This document shows positions 1 through 10,805 of a DNA stretch of 64,000 nt, piece by piece (position 1 is the stretch's first letter; each line of letters begins with the position of its first letter). The stretch spans positions 5,766,001 to 5,830,000 of the forward strand of contig NZ_CP107567.1 of the NCBI RefSeq assembly GCF_025854275.1. Direction: 5' to 3'. The stretch comes from Streptomyces peucetius (GTDB taxonomy: Bacteria > Actinomycetota > Actinomycetes > Streptomycetales > Streptomycetaceae). The notes under the pieces are model-generated. The model worked only from the letters and a program-made list of their open reading frames with translations, was not told where the DNA came from and ran no database searches. Made by a program: the position numbers and the translations under genes.

Positions 1-367
1 GTGATGCCTGTCCGGAGTGCCGACGGTGTGCGGTGGTGCGCGGGGGAGTGTGGAACGGGGCACGCGCCCGAGCGCGCAACGCTCCCACAGCTCCTGATCG
101 TCATATGTCAAGTGAATCGCGCCTGGCCGTAAGTGAGTTCACTCGGAGGGGTGGCGAATGGTGGCGTTTCTGCAATCCCACTCGCTGAGGCCGTGATCGA
201 AGGATTACCGTCGGTGCATCAACCTGCAATTGCAGTCCGCCTCCGGGTATGCCGGAGGCAAAGCGGTTTCCTGTTCGACGGGTGCGACAGCGTCACCACA
301 GGCCGCGATCGGCGTCATTCTGGTAGGGGTTCGGGCAATTGAGGCATCGACGGACGGGGACATTCCA
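1..367. other. Intergenic region upstream of nsdA
   Basis: No convincing gene is visible in this stretch. It holds an AT-richer patch around 100-145 with a short perfect inverted repeat, AGTGA-GT-TCACT at 132-143, which could be an operator or part of the nsdA promoter. An in-frame ATG at 230 lies upstream of the chosen nsdA start, but the residues it would add (230-367) are unlike the rest of the protein, so this is treated as leader DNA. Confidence 0.5.
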
Positions 368-1843
368 GTGAGCGGCAGCGGCGCAGACGGTACGAACGCC
401 GGCAAGCGCCCCAACGAGCAGTTGAGTTCCTGGTTCCTGCGCAGCGGCTGGTCGAAGGGCGAGCTCGCCCGGCAGGTGAACCGCCGGGCACGCCAGATGG
501 GCGCCCACCACATCAGCACGGACACCTCCCGGGTGCGCCGGTGGCTGGACGGCGAACAGCCGCGTGAGCCCATCCCCCGCATCCTGTCCGAGCTCTTCTC
601 CGAACGCTTCGGCAGCGTCGTCACCGTCGAGGACCTCGGGCTGCGGACCGTCCACCAGTCACCCTCGGTGTCCGGCGTGGACCTCCCCTGGGCCGGTGAC
701 CAGACGGTCACACTGCTCAGCGAGTTCTCCAGAAGCGATCTGATGCTGGCGCGCCGCGGCTTCCTCGGCAGCTCGCTGTCCATCGCCGCGGGATCCGCCC
801 TCGTGGAGCCGATGCAGCGCTGGCTCGTCCCCGTGCCGGTGCCGGAGGCCGCACAGCAGGAGCCGCCCGTCCCCCTGCGGCGGGGAGCCCGTCTCTCCAA
901 GCCCGAACTCGACCTGCTCGAGGCCACCACCGCCATGTTCCGCCAGTGGGACGCCCAGTGCGGCGGCGGCCTGCGCCGCAAGGCGGTCGTCGGCCAGCTC
1001 CACGAGGTCACCGACCTGCTCCAGGAGCCGCAGCCCCCGGCCACCCGGCGCCGCCTCTTCAGGACCGCCGCCGAACTGGCCGAGCTCGCCGGGTGGATGA
1101 GCTACGACGTGGGCCTGCAGCCCACCGCCCAGAAGTACTTCGTCCTCGCCCTGCACGCCTCCAAGGAAGCGGGCGACAAGCCGCTCGGCTCGTACATCCT
1201 GTCCTCGATGAGCCGCCAGATGATCCACCTCGGCCGCCCCGACGACGCCCTCGAACTCGTCCACCTCGCCCAGTACGGCAGCCGTGACTGCGCCACCGCG
1301 CGCACCCAGGCCATGCTGTATGCGGTGGAGGCCCGCGCCTACGCCAACATGGGCCAGCCCAGCAAGTGCAGGCGGGCGGTCCGGATGGCCGAGGAAACCT
1401 TCGCCGACGTCGGCCTCGACGGCGAGCCCGAGCCCGACTGGATCCGCTTCTTCTCGGAGGCCGAGCTCCACGGGGAGAACTCCCACTCCTACCGGGACCT
1501 GGCCTATGTCGCCGGCCGAAGCCCCACCTACGCCTCCCTCGCCGAGCCCGTCATGAAGCGTGCCGTCGAGCTCTTCGGCCAGGACGACGTGCACCAGCGG
1601 TCGTACGCACTCAATCTGGTGGGCATGGCCACGGTCCATCTGCTCAAGAAGGAACCGGAACAGGCCACCGCCTTCGCCGACCGGGCGCTCACCGTCGCCA
1701 AGCGGGTCCGCTCCGAGCGGGTCAACACCCGGCTGCGCAAGACCGTCGACACGGCCGCCAGGGACTTCGGCGACGTCGCCGAGGTCGCCCGGTTCACCGA
1801 CCACCTCACCGCCCAGCTGCAGGAGACCGCGGAAGCGGTCTGA
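368..1843 (+). CDS. nsdA: NsdA-type regulator of development and antibiotic production
   Basis: This is a 491-residue protein. The N-terminal ~75 residues contain a helix-turn-helix-like stretch (SGWSKGELARQ ... STDTSRVRRWLDGEQPRE). After it comes a twin-arginine-like hydrophobic patch (RRGFLGSSLSIAAGSALV) and a long helical C-terminal half with TPR-like character. NsdA in Streptomyces coelicolor is a negative regulator of antibiotic production and sporulation and sits next to amtB, exactly as here. The GTG at 368 is chosen because the family starts at MSG-type residues just before the KRPNEQLSSWF motif, and GGGA lies about 8 nt upstream. A longer frame opens at 230. Identity is from recalled sequence and gene order; the direct DNA target is unknown. 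Confidence 0.85.
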   Translation: MSGSGADGTNAGKRPNEQLSSWFLRSGWSKGELARQVNRRARQMGAHHISTDTSRVRRWLDGEQPREPIPRILSELFSERFGSVVTVEDLGLRTVHQSPSVSGVDLPWAGDQTVTLLSEFSRSDLMLARRGFLGSSLSIAAGSALVEPMQRWLVPVPVPEAAQQEPPVPLRRGARLSKPELDLLEATTAMFRQWDAQCGGGLRRKAVVGQLHEVTDLLQEPQPPATRRRLFRTAAELAELAGWMSYDVGLQPTAQKYFVLALHASKEAGDKPLGSYILSSMSRQMIHLGRPDDALELVHLAQYGSRDCATARTQAMLYAVEARAYANMGQPSKCRRAVRMAEETFADVGLDGEPEPDWIRFFSEAELHGENSHSYRDLAYVAGRSPTYASLAEPVMKRAVELFGQDDVHQRSYALNLVGMATVHLLKKEPEQATAFADRALTVAKRVRSERVNTRLRKTVDTAARDFGDVAEVARFTDHLTAQLQETAEAV

Positions 1844-2022
1844 CCGGCGGCGGCACACCGGACCCCGGCCACGACACCCACCCCGAACCGCCCGACTCGG
1901 CTCCCCCCGTGCCAAGTCACCCGGGCGGGTGTCGTGGCCGGTTCGCACTGTGCGCAGAGGATACGCTCGGTGACCCCGGGCGACACCCGCGTTCATGACG
2001 GCGTAACACGCCGGACCTCTTC

Positions 2023-2060
2023 GTCACCGTCACGAAACATCGTGCGGCATCTGCGGAAAC
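2023..2060 (+). promoter_or_regulatory. GlnR-type nitrogen box upstream of amtB
   Basis: GTCAC (2023-2027), six bases, then GAAAC (2034-2038) matches the a-site/b-site GlnR pattern gTnAC-n6-GaAAC. A second GAAAC lies at 2056-2060, exactly 22 bp after the first, as expected for a tandem box. The a-site between them (2045-2049, CGGCA) is degenerate. GlnR is the OmpR-type global nitrogen regulator of actinomycetes and activates amtB under nitrogen limitation. The box ends about 92 bp before the amtB start. The rest of 1844-2152 holds no gene. Confidence 0.75.
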
Positions 2061-2088
2061 GGCGCTCCGCCAGTCTCATGCGGCATAA

Positions 2089-3846
<1,758 letters not shown>

Positions 3847-3869
3847 AACGTCCGACACACCGTGAGCGA

Positions 3870-3909
3870 GCCTCCGGGCGCTCCAGCGTCGGCAGGAGCG
3901 CCCGGAGGC
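3870..3909 (+). terminator. Hairpin between glnK and glnD
   Basis: A perfect 15-bp inverted repeat (3870-3884 with 3895-3909) and a 10-nt loop fill the glnK-glnD gap. No T-tract follows, so it may act as an attenuator or mRNA-stabilising element that lowers glnD expression relative to amtB-glnK, not as a full terminator. Confidence 0.55.
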
Positions 3910-3938
3910 GAGCGCACACAGGAAAAGGGAGCTGCCGG

Positions 3939-6389
3939 GTGAGCCTGGACGTGACCGGAGAAACCGAAGAATCGGGACCCAGCGGCTACGCGGCGGCCCG
4001 GCTGCTCCTTCTCAACGAGAAGGAGCGGTCCGGGCCGCCGCGCCGTGCGGCCCTCGCCCGGCTGACGGACACCTGGCTGTCCGCGCTGTTCACGACGGCC
4101 GCTGCGGAGCAGGGCGTACGGGGCGCCGCCCTCGTCGCCGTCGGCGGCTACGGCCGCGGCGAACTCTCCCCGCGCAGCGACCTCGACCTCCTGCTGCTCC
4201 ACGACGGCAGCGCGTCCCCCGCCGCCGTCGCCGCGATCGCCGACCGGATCTGGTACCCCGTATGGGACCTGGGCCTGGCCCTCGACCACTCCGTACGCAC
4301 CCCGGCAGAGGCCCGGAAGACCGCCGGTGAGGACCTCAAGGTGCAGCTCGGACTGCTCGACGCCCGGCCCGTCGCCGGCGACGCCGGGCTCGTCGCCTCG
4401 CTGCGTACCACCGTCCTCGCGGACTGGCGCAACCAGGCGCCACGGCGCCTGCCCGAGCTCGACGAACTCTGCCGCGAACGGGCCGTCCGCCAGGGCGAAC
4501 TGCAGTACCTCCTCGAACCCGACCTGAAGGAGGCCCGCGGCGGACTGCGCGACGTCACCGCGCTGCGCGCCGTCGCCGCCTCCTGGCTCGCCGACGCCCC
4601 CCGCGAGGGACTCGCCGAGGCCCGCCGCACCCTGCTCGACGTACGCGACGCGCTCCACCTCACCACCGGGCGCGCCACCGACCGCCTCGCCCTCCAGGAA
4701 CAGGACCAGGTCGCCGCCGAACTCGGCCTCCTCGACGCCGACGCCCTGCTGCGCCAGGTGTACGAGGCCGCACGGACCGTCTCGTACGCCGCCGACGTCA
4801 CCTGGCGCGAGGTCGGCCGCGTCCTGCGCTCCCGCGCCGTGCGGCCGCGGCTTCGCGCCATGCTCGGAGGCCGGGCGCCGCAGCCCGAACGCACCCCCCT
4901 CGCGGAGGGCGTCGTCGAACTCGACGGCGAAGCGGTCCTCGCCCGCACGGCCCGGCCCGAACGCGACCCGGTGCTCCCGCTCCGCGCGGCGGCCGCCGCG
5001 GCCCAGTCCGGCCTGCCGATCTCCCGGCACGCCGTCCGGCGCCTCGGCGAGGCCATGACCGCCCGGCCGCTGCCCGTGCCGTGGCCCGCCGAGGCACGTG
5101 AGGAACTCGTCACCCTGCTCGGCGCCGGAGAGCCGACCGTCGCCGTGTGGGAGGCCCTGGAGGCGGAGGGGCTGATCACCCGGCTCGTCCCCGACTGGGA
5201 ACGCGTCCGGTGCCGGCCCCAGCGCAACGCCGTCCACACCTGGACCGTCGACCGGCACCTCGTCGAGACCGCGGTCAAGGCGTCCGAGCTGACCCGCCAC
5301 GTCGGCCGCCCCGACCTGCTGCTGGTCGCGGCCCTGCTGCACGACATCGGCAAGGGCTGGCCCGGGGACCACTCCGTCGTCGGCGAGACCATCGCCCGGG
5401 ACGTCGCCACCCGGATCGGCTTCGACCGCGCCGACGTAGGCGTCGTCACCACCCTCGTCCGCCACCACCTGCTGCTCATCGACACGGCGACCCGGCGCGA
5501 TCTCGACGACCCCGCGACCGTCGCCTCCGTGGCCTCGGTCGTCGAGTCCGCCTCCACACTGGAACTGCTGCACGCCCTGACCGAGGCGGACGCCCTCGCG
5601 ACCGGTCCGGCGGCCTGGTCGTCCTGGCGCGGCTCGCTCGTCGCGGATCTCGTGCGGCGCGTCGCCGCCGTGCTCGCCGGAGACGTCCTGGCAGAACCGG
5701 ACCAGGCAGCGCCCAGCGTCGAACAGGAACGCCTCGCGGTCGAAGCCCTGCGCACCGGCGAACCCGTGCTCGACCTGCACACCCGGCCCGAGGCTCCGGC
5801 GGAGGACGGCGGGCCGGAACCCGTCGGCGCCGAACTGCTCATCGCGCTGCCCGACCAGCCGGGCGTCCTGCCCGCGGTCGCCGGAGTCCTCGCGCTGCAC
5901 CGGCTCACCGTCCGCGCAGCGGACCTGCGGGCGATCGACCTGCCCAGCGCGGCCGGCGACGGGGCCGTCCTGCTCCTGAACTGGCGCGTGGCGGCCGAGT
6001 ACGGCTCCCTGCCGCAGGCCGCCCGGCTCCGCGCGGACCTCGTCCGCGCACTCGACGGCGACCTGGACATCGCCGGCCGCCTCGCCGAACGCGAGGCCGC
6101 CTCTACCCGGCGGCGCGGCGTCAAGGCGCCGCCGCCCAGAGTGACGGTCGCGCCGGCCGGTTCACGTCTGGCCACGGTCATCGAGGTCCGCGCCCAGGAC
6201 GCACCGGGCCTGCTGCACCGCATCGGGCGGGCCCTGGAGGGCGCGGCGGTACGGGTCCGCAGCGCCCATGTCTCGACGCTGGGCGCGAACGCGGTGGACA
6301 CGCTGTACGTCACAGGACCGGACGGCGCTCCGCTCGGCGACGCGGAGGCGGCGGCGCTGGCCAAGGAGGTGGAGGAGGCTCTGCGGTGA
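3939..6389 (+). CDS. glnD: PII nucleotidyltransferase GlnD
   Basis: This 816-residue bifunctional enzyme modifies and demodifies PII. An N-terminal nucleotidyltransferase domain carries GGYGRGELSPRSDLDLL (residues 69-85) with the paired acidic residues of the Pol-beta fold. A central HD domain has the His468-Asp469 pair (LLHDIGKGWPGDHS). Two C-terminal ACT domains follow, one near 630-700 and one near 735-816, and would sense glutamine. In Streptomyces the enzyme adenylylates GlnK. The GTG start at 3939 has AGGGA about 8 nt upstream. It lies 92 nt after glnK behind a hairpin, suggesting a common but attenuated transcript. Confidence 0.93.
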   Translation: MSLDVTGETEESGPSGYAAARLLLLNEKERSGPPRRAALARLTDTWLSALFTTAAAEQGVRGAALVAVGGYGRGELSPRSDLDLLLLHDGSASPAAVAAIADRIWYPVWDLGLALDHSVRTPAEARKTAGEDLKVQLGLLDARPVAGDAGLVASLRTTVLADWRNQAPRRLPELDELCRERAVRQGELQYLLEPDLKEARGGLRDVTALRAVAASWLADAPREGLAEARRTLLDVRDALHLTTGRATDRLALQEQDQVAAELGLLDADALLRQVYEAARTVSYAADVTWREVGRVLRSRAVRPRLRAMLGGRAPQPERTPLAEGVVELDGEAVLARTARPERDPVLPLRAAAAAAQSGLPISRHAVRRLGEAMTARPLPVPWPAEAREELVTLLGAGEPTVAVWEALEAEGLITRLVPDWERVRCRPQRNAVHTWTVDRHLVETAVKASELTRHVGRPDLLLVAALLHDIGKGWPGDHSVVGETIARDVATRIGFDRADVGVVTTLVRHHLLLIDTATRRDLDDPATVASVASVVESASTLELLHALTEADALATGPAAWSSWRGSLVADLVRRVAAVLAGDVLAEPDQAAPSVEQERLAVEALRTGEPVLDLHTRPEAPAEDGGPEPVGAELLIALPDQPGVLPAVAGVLALHRLTVRAADLRAIDLPSAAGDGAVLLLNWRVAAEYGSLPQAARLRADLVRALDGDLDIAGRLAEREAASTRRRGVKAPPPRVTVAPAGSRLATVIEVRAQDAPGLLHRIGRALEGAAVRVRSAHVSTLGANAVDTLYVTGPDGAPLGDAEAAALAKEVEEALR

Positions 6390-6548
6390 AGCTGCGGCCT
6401 GCTCGGCGGCTCGCCGGGCACGGCGTGCTTCCCGCGTGCGGGGCCCGGTTCCCGCCCCCCGATCCGGTGGGCAGGGACGATTCCCTTGCCGGGCCCGATA
6501 CTCTGGAGGGCGATCCACCGCCCCCGACTCCTGAGGACCGACGCCGCC

Positions 6549-8099
6549 GTGTTCGACACTCTCTCCGATCGCCTCTCAGCGACCTTCAAGAACCTGCGCG
6601 GCAAGGGGCGCCTGTCCGAGGCCGACATCGACGGTGCGGCTCGGGAAATCCGGATCGCGCTCCTCGAAGCGGATGTCGCTCTTCCCGTGGTCCGGGAGTT
6701 CATCAAGCAGGTCAAGGCCCGCTCACTCGGCGCCGAGGTCTCCAAGGCGCTGAACCCCAGCCAGCAGGTCATCAAGATCGTCAACGAAGAGCTGATCGGG
6801 ATCCTGGGCGGGGAGACCCGCCGTCTGCGGTTCGCCAAGACCGCGCCGACCGTGATCATGCTCGCCGGTCTCCAGGGTGCCGGTAAGACCACCCTCGCCG
6901 GAAAGCTCGGTCTCTGGCTGAAGAACCAGGGCCACTCGCCCCTGCTCGTCGCCTGTGACCTCCAGCGCCCCAACGCCGTCAACCAGCTGTCGGTCGTCGC
7001 CGAGCGCGCCGGTGTCGGCGTCTACGCGCCCGAGCCGGGCAACGGCGTCGGCGACCCGGTCCAGGTCGCCAAGGACTCCATCGCGTACGCGCGCGGCAAG
7101 CAGTACGACATCGTGATCGTCGACACCGCCGGCCGCCTGGGCATCGACCAGGAGATGATGCAGCAGGCCGCGGACATCCGGGACGCGACCTCGCCCGACG
7201 AGATCCTCTTCGTCGTCGACGCCATGATCGGTCAGGACGCCGTCAACACCGCGGAGGCCTTCCGCGACGGGGTCGGCTTCGACGGCGTGGTCCTGTCCAA
7301 GCTGGACGGCGACGCCCGGGGCGGTGCGGCGCTCTCCATCGCGCACGTCACCGGCAAGAACGTCATGTTCGCCTCCAACGGCGAGAAGCTGGACGACTTC
7401 GACGCGTTCCACCCGGACCGCATGGCGTCCCGCATCCTCGGCATGGGCGACATGCTCTCGCTGATCGAGAAGGCCGAGCAGACCTTCAGCCAGGAAGAGG
7501 CCGCCAAGATGGCCTCCAAGCTGGCGAGCAGCAAGGGCAAGGAGTTCACGCTCGACGACTTCCTGGCCCAGATGGAGCAGGTCCGCAAGATGGGCTCCAT
7601 CAGCAAGCTGCTCGGCATGCTGCCCGGCATGGCGCAGATGAAGGACCAGATCAACAACATCGACGAGCGTGACGTGGACCGTACGGCCGCGATCATCAAG
7701 TCGATGACGCCGGGTGAGCGCGACGACCCGACGATCATCAACGGCTCGCGCCGTGCCCGTATCGCCAAGGGTTCCGGCGTCGAGGTCAGCGCGGTGAAGG
7801 GCCTGGTGGAGCGGTTCTTCGAGGCGCGCAAGATGATGTCGCGGATGGCCCAGGGCGGCGGCATGCCCGGTATGCCCGGGATGCCGGGCATGGGTGGCGG
7901 CCCCGGCCGGCAGAAGAAGCAGCAGAAGCAGGCCAAGGGCAAGCGCAAGAGCGGCAACCCGATGAAGCGCAAGGCCGAGGAGCAGGCGGCGGCCGCCCGC
8001 CGCGAGCAGGCGGCGCAGGGCGGTGCCTTCGGGCTGCCGGCCGGTGAGCCCGGCAAGGACTTCGAGCTGCCCGACGAGTTCAAGAAGTTCATGGGCTGA
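6549..8099 (+). CDS. ffh: Signal recognition particle protein Ffh (SRP54)
   Basis: This 516-residue GTPase component of SRP binds 4.5S RNA and signal sequences and docks on FtsY. It has an N-terminal four-helix N domain, a G domain beginning with GLQGAGKTT (107-115), DTAGR and TKLDG-like motifs (here SKLDGDARGG), and a C-terminal M domain with methionine-rich stretches including repeated PGMPGM. The Met/Gly tail and basic QKKQQKQAKGKRKSG segment are typical of actinobacterial Ffh. The GTG at 6549 (VFDTLSDRLS) is preferred over the longer frame from 6486 because the family begins at MFDTLSDRL and GAGGA lies at 6533-6537. A -10-like TACTCT at 6499-6504 suggests its own promoter. Confidence 0.96.
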   Translation: MFDTLSDRLSATFKNLRGKGRLSEADIDGAAREIRIALLEADVALPVVREFIKQVKARSLGAEVSKALNPSQQVIKIVNEELIGILGGETRRLRFAKTAPTVIMLAGLQGAGKTTLAGKLGLWLKNQGHSPLLVACDLQRPNAVNQLSVVAERAGVGVYAPEPGNGVGDPVQVAKDSIAYARGKQYDIVIVDTAGRLGIDQEMMQQAADIRDATSPDEILFVVDAMIGQDAVNTAEAFRDGVGFDGVVLSKLDGDARGGAALSIAHVTGKNVMFASNGEKLDDFDAFHPDRMASRILGMGDMLSLIEKAEQTFSQEEAAKMASKLASSKGKEFTLDDFLAQMEQVRKMGSISKLLGMLPGMAQMKDQINNIDERDVDRTAAIIKSMTPGERDDPTIINGSRRARIAKGSGVEVSAVKGLVERFFEARKMMSRMAQGGGMPGMPGMPGMGGGPGRQKKQQKQAKGKRKSGNPMKRKAEEQAAAARREQAAQGGAFGLPAGEPGKDFELPDEFKKFMG

Positions 8100-8142
8100 C
8101 GTCCGGGAAACTCATGGGCCGACGCCGGCCCGCGACGCGGCA

Positions 8143-8175
8143 GAGGGCCCGCGACCGTCACGGTCGCGGGCCCTC
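8143..8175. terminator. Bidirectional terminator between ffh and the methyltransferase gene
   Basis: A perfect 16-bp inverted repeat (8143-8158 with 8160-8175) lies between two converging genes. It is well placed to terminate both ffh and the reverse-strand methyltransferase gene. Confidence 0.85.
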
Positions 8176-8187
8176 GTCGCACCGTGG

Positions 8188-8991
8188 TCAGGGCGTGCGG
8201 GCGATCAGATAGCGGAAGACGTTGGGCATCCACACCGTGCCGTCGGGCCGCCGGTGGTCGTGGAGCGCCTCGGCGATCTCCTTCTCGACCTGTGCCCGGT
8301 CGTTCTCCCGCACAGCGCCGTCGTAGAGCCCCGTCGACAGCAGTCCCCGCACCGCGCTGTCCACGTCGGCATAGCCGAAGGGGCAGGCCACCCGGCCCGA
8401 GCCGTCCGGGTTGAGCCCGGCGCGCCCGGCGACGTCCTCCAAGGCGTCGCGGTGGGCGGGGCGCCGGCGTTCGCCGGCCACACGCAGCACCTCGGACGTG
8501 GCGCACCGGTCCGGCGGGCCCCACGCGGTGAGCACCACGACGCTCCGGCGCTCGGCGAGGCCGACCGCCTTCCGCAGCGCCTTCTCCAGCCGCTTCGCGT
8601 CGCCCGCGCCGGAGCCGATCGGCTCCAGGGCGGTGATGAGGTTGTACGCGGGCCGGCCGGGCCCCGCCGCCGCGGCGGCATCGCCGTCGAGCAGCCGGGT
8701 CGTCGGGCTGCCGTCCAGGCGTTCCCGTGCGAGGGCGAGCCGGTCACGGTCCGTGTCGACGCCCGTCACGGTCGCCCCGCGGGCCCTGGCCATCAGCAGG
8801 GCGAGTCCGGAGCCGCAGTCCAGACCCAGGAGCTGTGTACCGGTGCCCACCTCGAGACGTTCGTAGACCGCTTCGTAGAGCGGCACCAGCATGCGTTCCT
8901 GGATCTCGGCCCAGTCCCGGGCGCGTGTGCTTGCCTCCGCAGAGTGCGCCGACGCCTTGTGGGGTCGGTGCCGGACGAGCGTGGATGTCAT
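8188..8991 (-). CDS. SAM-dependent methyltransferase, class I
   Basis: The 267-residue protein has a Rossmann-type methyltransferase core. Motif I is LGLDCGSGLALL near residues 53-65, followed by an acidic end of strand 2 (GVDTDRDRLALARERL) and a later FGYADVD segment. The substrate cannot be read from sequence. The N-terminus (MTSTLVRHRPHKASAHSAEA) is unstructured. The gene converges on ffh and is divergent from proS, leaving about 210 bp for two promoters. It resembles the family of small-molecule methyltransferases that use a catalytic Rossmann fold without a fused domain. Confidence 0.7.
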   Translation of the reverse strand: MTSTLVRHRPHKASAHSAEASTRARDWAEIQERMLVPLYEAVYERLEVGTGTQLLGLDCGSGLALLMARARGATVTGVDTDRDRLALARERLDGSPTTRLLDGDAAAAAGPGRPAYNLITALEPIGSGAGDAKRLEKALRKAVGLAERRSVVVLTAWGPPDRCATSEVLRVAGERRRPAHRDALEDVAGRAGLNPDGSGRVACPFGYADVDSAVRGLLSTGLYDGAVRENDRAQVEKEIAEALHDHRRPDGTVWMPNVFRYLIARTP

Positions 8992-9188
8992 CGAAAGCGC
9001 CCCAATCCGCCGAGAGGTCGGTCTGTTCCCTGAAGGTCAGCCCCCGTGTGCGTACGCTCCGCGCTTCCCTGTATGCCAGAGAACTCCGCAGGCGTCCCCA
9101 CGTCCAGGGGTTGTGCGGCACTGCTTCTGCGCCCGGGGCGCGGGGCCCCGGCGACCTGGCTGATTCACGCCCAGGTCCGGTGTCGCCG

Positions 9189-9194
9189 TACGAT
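9189..9194 (+). promoter_or_regulatory. -10 element of a leaderless proS promoter
   Basis: TACGAT at 9189-9194 matches TANNNT and ends 8 nt before the ATG at 9202. Transcription would therefore begin at or next to the start codon. No Shine-Dalgarno sequence is present upstream of 9202, which fits a leaderless mRNA. A -35 element is not clear. Confidence 0.45.
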
Positions 9195-9201
9195 GCCCGC
9201 C

Positions 9202-10614
9202 ATGGCTAAGGCACCCGTTCTCACGCCCCGGTCGGAAGACTTTCCGCGGTGGTACCAGGACCTGATCAACAAGGCCGAACTGGCGGACAACGGACCGGTG
9301 CGCGGCACCATGGTCATCCGACCGTACGGCTACGGCCTGTGGGAGCGGATGCAGCAGGAGATGGACGCCCGCATCAAGGACGCGGGTGCGTCGAACGCCT
9401 ATTTCCCGCTCTTCATCCCCCAGTCTTACCTGACTCGCGAGGCTGAGCACGTCGAGGGCTTCGCGCCCGAGCTCGCGGTGGTGACACACGGCGGGGGCAA
9501 GGAGCTCGACGAGCCGGTCGTGGTGCGCCCCACGTCCGAGACGATCATCAACGACTACTTCTCCAAGTGGGTGCAGAGCTACCGGGACCTGCCGCTGCTG
9601 ATCAACCAGTGGGCGAACGTCGTCCGTTGGGAGATGCGGCCCCGGGTCTTCCTGCGGACGACCGAATTCCTCTGGCAGGAGGGCCACACCGCGCACGCCA
9701 CCTACGAGGACGCCAGGGACTACGCCGCCCACATCCACCGGAACGTCTACGCGGACTTCATGGTGAACGTCCTCGGCATCGATGTGCTCCTCGGGCGCAA
9801 GACGCCCCGCGAGCGGTTCGCCGGTGCGATCAACACCCTCACCCTGGAAGGGATGATGGGCGACGGCAAGGCCCTGCAGATGGGCACGAGCCACGAGCTC
9901 GGCACCAACTTCGCCAAGGCCTTCAACACCTCGTACCTCTCCAAGGACGGTCAGCAGGAGCTGGTCTGGCAGACCTCCTGGGGAACATCCACCAGGATGG
10001 TCGGCGGGCTGATCATGTCCCACGGCGACGACAGCGGTCTGCGCGTGCCGCCCCGCCTGGCGGCCGTCCAGGTGGTGGTCATGGCCATCAAGGGCGACGA
10101 GGCGGTCGCCAGGGTCCGTGAGATCGGCGAGACGCTCAAGGCCGCCGGCCTGCGGGTGCACGTCGACGACCGGGTGGACACGCCGTTCGGCCGCCGTGCG
10201 GTCGACTGGGAGCTCAAGGGTGTGCCGGTACGGATCGAGATCGGGCCGAGGGACCTTCAGGCGGGCACCGCGGTGCTGGCCCGCCGCATTCCGGGAGGGA
10301 AGGAGCCGGTGAGCATCGAGTCGCTCGTCGCGCTGCTGCCGAAGACCCTGGAGGACGACCAGGCGCTGCTGCTCGAGCAGTCCCGGGTGCGGCGCGAGTC
10401 GCGTACGAGCGACGTCGCCACGATCGAGGAGGCGGCCGAGGCCGCGGCCGCGGGCGGATGGGCGCGTATCCCGTGGGCGACGCTGGGCGAGGAGGGCGAG
10501 GCGAGGCTCGCCGAGCAGGCGGTCTCCGTGCGCTGTCTCGTCGCGGAGGACGGGTCGGTGCCCGACGCGGACGACGCTCCGGGTACTGTCGCCGTCGTGG
10601 CCCGCGCGTACTGA
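9202..10614 (+). CDS. proS: Prolyl-tRNA synthetase, archaeal/eukaryotic type
   Basis: This 470-residue class II aminoacyl-tRNA synthetase charges tRNA-Pro. Motif 2 (RWEMRPRVFLRTTEFLWQEGHTAH) and motif 3 (GGLIMSHGDDSGLRVPPRLA) are present, followed by an anticodon-binding domain and a C-terminal domain ending in VARAY as in archaeal ProRS. The large editing insertion between motifs 2 and 3 typical of the ~570-residue bacterial enzyme is absent. The C-terminal domain has lost most zinc-ligand cysteines (one Cys visible). ATG 9202 (MAKAPVLTPRSEDF) is the family start; upstream in-frame codons reach 9046 but look non-coding. Most Streptomyces also have a bacterial-type proS elsewhere, so this may be a second copy. 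Confidence 0.92.
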   Translation: MAKAPVLTPRSEDFPRWYQDLINKAELADNGPVRGTMVIRPYGYGLWERMQQEMDARIKDAGASNAYFPLFIPQSYLTREAEHVEGFAPELAVVTHGGGKELDEPVVVRPTSETIINDYFSKWVQSYRDLPLLINQWANVVRWEMRPRVFLRTTEFLWQEGHTAHATYEDARDYAAHIHRNVYADFMVNVLGIDVLLGRKTPRERFAGAINTLTLEGMMGDGKALQMGTSHELGTNFAKAFNTSYLSKDGQQELVWQTSWGTSTRMVGGLIMSHGDDSGLRVPPRLAAVQVVVMAIKGDEAVARVREIGETLKAAGLRVHVDDRVDTPFGRRAVDWELKGVPVRIEIGPRDLQAGTAVLARRIPGGKEPVSIESLVALLPKTLEDDQALLLEQSRVRRESRTSDVATIEEAAEAAAAGGWARIPWATLGEEGEARLAEQAVSVRCLVAEDGSVPDADDAPGTVAVVARAY

Positions 10615-10805
10615 GCGCCGCCCGCTCCGCGGCCGGCGCCGCTACGTACCGCCTTGCGGTGAGCCGCGAGGATTCTCCGCAGATCGGCGCACCCGACCGC
10701 GATCGGGACGCATCAACGGCAAGTGACGGGAACTGACGGGTACGTGCAAATTATTTGGGATGGCCCGGAATGGAACCCGACGGCCCTCCGGCTCGTTATC
10801 ACGAC

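Noticed and set aside
2003..2018. Additional GlnR-like half site GTAAC-n6-GACCT before the main box
   Set aside because: The b-site is poor and the spacing to the next a-site is 20, not 22 bp.
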